DNA from: PFJX01 sp031426735
GTDB lineage: Bacteria > Pseudomonadota > Gammaproteobacteria > Burkholderiales > Thiobacillaceae
Length of the DNA: 15,363 bases
Direction: 5' to 3'
Assembly (NCBI GenBank): GCA_031426735.1
Contig: JASJPK010000082.1
Span: forward strand, 1 to 15,363
Part shown: piece after piece, positions 14,178-15,363 of the stretch
Position numbering within the stretch: position 1 is the first letter of the stretch
How the letters are laid out: every line of letters begins with the position of its first letter
Notes under the pieces: generated by a model
Database searches by the model: none
Seen by the model: the letters and a program-made list of their open reading frames with translations, nothing else
What the model was told of the DNA's origin: nothing
Position numbers and translations under genes: made by a program

Positions 14178-14344
14178 TCACTCACCTCCTCAACAGCATA
14201 AATTGCCGATGAAGGCATTTTACCCTTGGGGATAGGATGCTCTCCGGGGCACTGGCGGGACTGACAGGTAAAAGTCGCGCGCATTCACCATAGGGTGGCG
14301 ACGGCTGAATCTGTTTCGCAAAATGGGGCAGCCTTCACCTGGCA

Positions 14345-14364
14345 GGGGTAACTTATGGGGTAAC
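14345..14364 (+). repeat. GGGGTAAC repeat pair, right arm (candidate integrase sites)
   Basis: Two direct copies of GGGGTAAC (14345-14352 and 14357-14364), 12 bp apart, match the cluster upstream of int. The left pair at 6612 and 6625 has a similar 13-bp step. They suggest that the right end of the element (attR) lies just beyond, before 14470. Confidence 0.65.
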
Positions 14365-14469
14365 TGTGAAACAGGCGAAGTGACAAAGCGCCTATTCATG
14401 AGGCTTCCAGGCTGTTATTCGGTAGTCGCCGCCCACGTAGTAAAACCAGTATCTTGTAATAACGACCGA

Positions 14470-14501
14470 CCCCGCCGCACGCCAGTGTTGGCGGGGTTTT
14501 T
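14470..14501 (+). terminator. Strong rho-independent terminator, probably the displaced native ssrA terminator
   Basis: CCCCGCC (14470-14476) pairs with GGCGGGG (14490-14496), followed by five T (14497-14501). An inner alternative, CGCCA/TGGCG (14480-14484 with 14489-14493), is also possible. No + strand gene ends just upstream, so it is an orphan here. The simplest reading is that it once ended ssrA before the element was inserted. Confidence 0.75.
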
Positions 14502-14564
14502 CGCTTAAGGCTTCCGGATTTTTGCACCCCGCAGACCCCTGTTTTCCCATTTTTAGCGTTTTTC

Positions 14565-14648
14565 TCGTTCTCTCTTTCTTCCGGACGATCAAGTCACGAA
14601 GTCTGGAAGGCTGCATTGGTGGCAACAAAAATGTTGAGAGAGAAACGA
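14565..14648 (+). ncRNA. Candidate structured RNA/leader element upstream of the repeat-protein gene
   Basis: An outer 11-bp stem (14565-14575 with 14637-14648, one bulged A at 14643) encloses two hairpins. One is CTTCCGGAC (14578-14586) with GTCTGGAAG (14601-14609, one G-U); the other is CAAC (14623-14626) with GTTG (14633-14636). A pyrimidine-rich tract (about 14537-14577) leads into it. It lies 115 bp before the next start codon. No U-run follows. No promoter was confirmed in 14502-14762, and otherwise this gap shows nothing I can support. Confidence 0.4.
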
Positions 14649-14762
14649 CTTGCCTACTGCATTTTCCCGACACTTGCTAATCGAATACGGCACAATCCGC
14701 TTCGCCCGCACTGGCGAGGCCATCATAAGCAGTTGTTAATATTGATTTAATTGGAGATCAGG

Positions 14763-15363
14763 ATGAACGCCACCCGCACTATCCTCGCTATCGTATTGGC
14801 TACCCTGAGTGCTCAGAGTCTGTCTGCCGAAACCGCACCTGTTCAATCCACGCAAACGGCGGCTGTGCCAGTCAACACGGCGGAGTGGGTCAACTACTTG
14901 TCTGACTTTACGCGTAATGGCGACATGCTGGCCGACCCTAAGAAATTCATCGCGGCGCTGGCCACAGTCTCTGAGCCGGAATTTCTCATCGCGGCCGGCA
15001 AGGCCATGATGGATCCGAATATGTATCTGCAATCCACCGCCAGCCTGATGGACCCGCGCGCCTATTCCAATTTCGCCAAGGCGATGGATCCAGTGGTGAT
15101 GGCGGCTTGGTCGCAGGCGTTGATGGACCCGCAATTCATCTCAGCTGCGCAGACGGTGATGACGGATCCGAATAAATTGATGCGTTGGGCCATGGCGCCG
15201 ATGGACCCGAGAGCGTTGGGTATGCTGCTCAACACGCTGAATCCCAATACCTATCTGAAGTTCGGTGCGGCAGCACTTGATCCGCGTACGCTCAACATGG
15301 CGGCCGCCCCGTTGAATCCGAACTGGTACGGTTCCTGGTTGGGCAATATGGCGAATCCGCAAG
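14763..15363 (+). CDS. Secreted protein of 12-13-residue x-D/N-P repeats (3' end beyond window)
   Basis: The first 200 residues are seen, open to the window edge. GGAG (14753-14756) is 6 nt before ATG 14763. A signal peptide, MNATRTILAIVLATLSAQSLSA, has likely cleavage after SLSA (residue 22), so export is expected. From about residue 83 the chain is a tandem repeat of 12-13 residues anchored by MDP, TDP, LNP, LDP or ANP, with hydrophobic residues in between: MDPNMYLQSTASL, MDPRAYSNFAKA, MDPVVMAAWSQAL, MDPQFISAAQTVM and so on, about ten copies. I do not recognise a named family. It lies outside the element, beyond the displaced ssrA terminator. Confidence 0.8.
   Translation, partial: MNATRTILAIVLATLSAQSLSAETAPVQSTQTAAVPVNTAEWVNYLSDFTRNGDMLADPKKFIAALATVSEPEFLIAAGKAMMDPNMYLQSTASLMDPRAYSNFAKAMDPVVMAAWSQALMDPQFISAAQTVMTDPNKLMRWAMAPMDPRALGMLLNTLNPNTYLKFGAAALDPRTLNMAAAPLNPNWYGSWLGNMANPQ

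Larger units (their letters stand above)
6474..14469 (+). mobile_element. Integrated element at ssrA (phage-satellite or IME-like, about 8 kb)
   Basis: A P4-type integrase gene starts 165 bp after ssrA in the same direction, the classic arrangement for elements that use the 3' end of a tRNA or tmRNA gene. Cargo includes an AlpA regulator and a PriCT-2/DUF3987 primase-helicase operon, but no capsid, tail, lysis or conjugation genes. The left limit is placed in the ssrA T-loop by analogy. The right limit is inferred to lie between the last GGGGTAAC repeat (14364) and the terminator at 14470, because no long copy of the ssrA 3' end is found there. A satellite that depends on a helper phage, or an integrative mobilizable element, both fit. 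Confidence 0.75.

Noticed and set aside
6661..14340. CRISPR array, toxin-antitoxin pair, restriction system or known defence gene inside the element
   Set aside because: No spaced identical repeats and no recognisable domain of these systems were seen in any frame.
14421..14430. GTAGTCGCC shared with the ssrA tag region, and TAAAACCA shared with ssrA near 6415
   Set aside because: Matches of 8-9 nt between ssrA and a few hundred bases are expected by chance and are not collinear with a duplication.
14427..14433. CGCCGCC as the attR core
   Set aside because: Only 7 bp match the ssrA 3' end and the flanks do not align. The match is too short to claim.
14323..14508. 61-residue plus-strand open frame at the right end of the element
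   Set aside because: It runs across the arm repeats and through the terminator, with no ribosome binding site or family match.

Overview
The window looks like a betaproteobacterial chromosome carrying an integrated mobile element. The betaproteobacterial assignment rests on the gene order tig-clpP-clpX-lon-hupB-tRNA-Val(UAC) and on a one-piece tmRNA with the tag ANDETYALAA. The order Nitrosomonadales or a relative is possible, but nothing in the sequence fixes it.

Region 1 (1-4994) is core chromosome. It holds the end of trigger factor, the ClpXP protease pair, the Lon protease, the nucleoid protein HU-beta and tRNA-Val. Together they form a protein quality-control cluster. lon appears to have its own heat-shock (sigma-32-like) promoter. 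hupB has a near-consensus extended -10 promoter whose -35 box covers the lon stop codon. Region 2 (4995-6135) holds a nested hairpin after the tRNA, a 13-nt tRNA/tmRNA T-arm match, a DUF2058 (YaiL-like) gene on the minus strand and the ssrA promoter. Region 3 (6136-6496) is ssrA.

Region 4 (about 6474 to about 14469) is an integrated element of roughly 8 kb at the 3' end of ssrA. It carries a P4-type tyrosine integrase, a conserved coiled-coil protein, an AlpA-type regulator/excisionase, a small membrane protein, a winged-helix-like protein, a large PriCT-2/DUF3987 primase-helicase, a Cys4 protein, a phage-associated small protein and a zinc-ribbon protein. The last six genes are linked by 1-11 nt overlaps or a 12-nt gap, so they look like one replication/regulation operon. 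No capsid, tail, portal, lysis or conjugation gene is visible, so it is most like a phage satellite or integrative mobilizable element. A minus-strand lipoprotein gene at its right end is probably cargo. Repeats of GGGGTAAC occur upstream of int and again at 14345-14364. They are best explained as integrase arm sites marking both ends of the element. The strong terminator at 14470-14501 is probably the original ssrA terminator, pushed 8 kb away by the insertion.

Region 5 (14470-15363) returns to chromosome. It contains a foldable 84-nt element and the start of a secreted protein built from 12-13-residue repeats around an x-D/N-P motif, cut by the window edge.

The least explained items are the GGGGTAAC arm-site layout, the iteron-like inverted-repeat cluster inside the gene after the primase, the twin palindromes before alpA, two candidate three-way-junction RNAs and the xDP-repeat protein.
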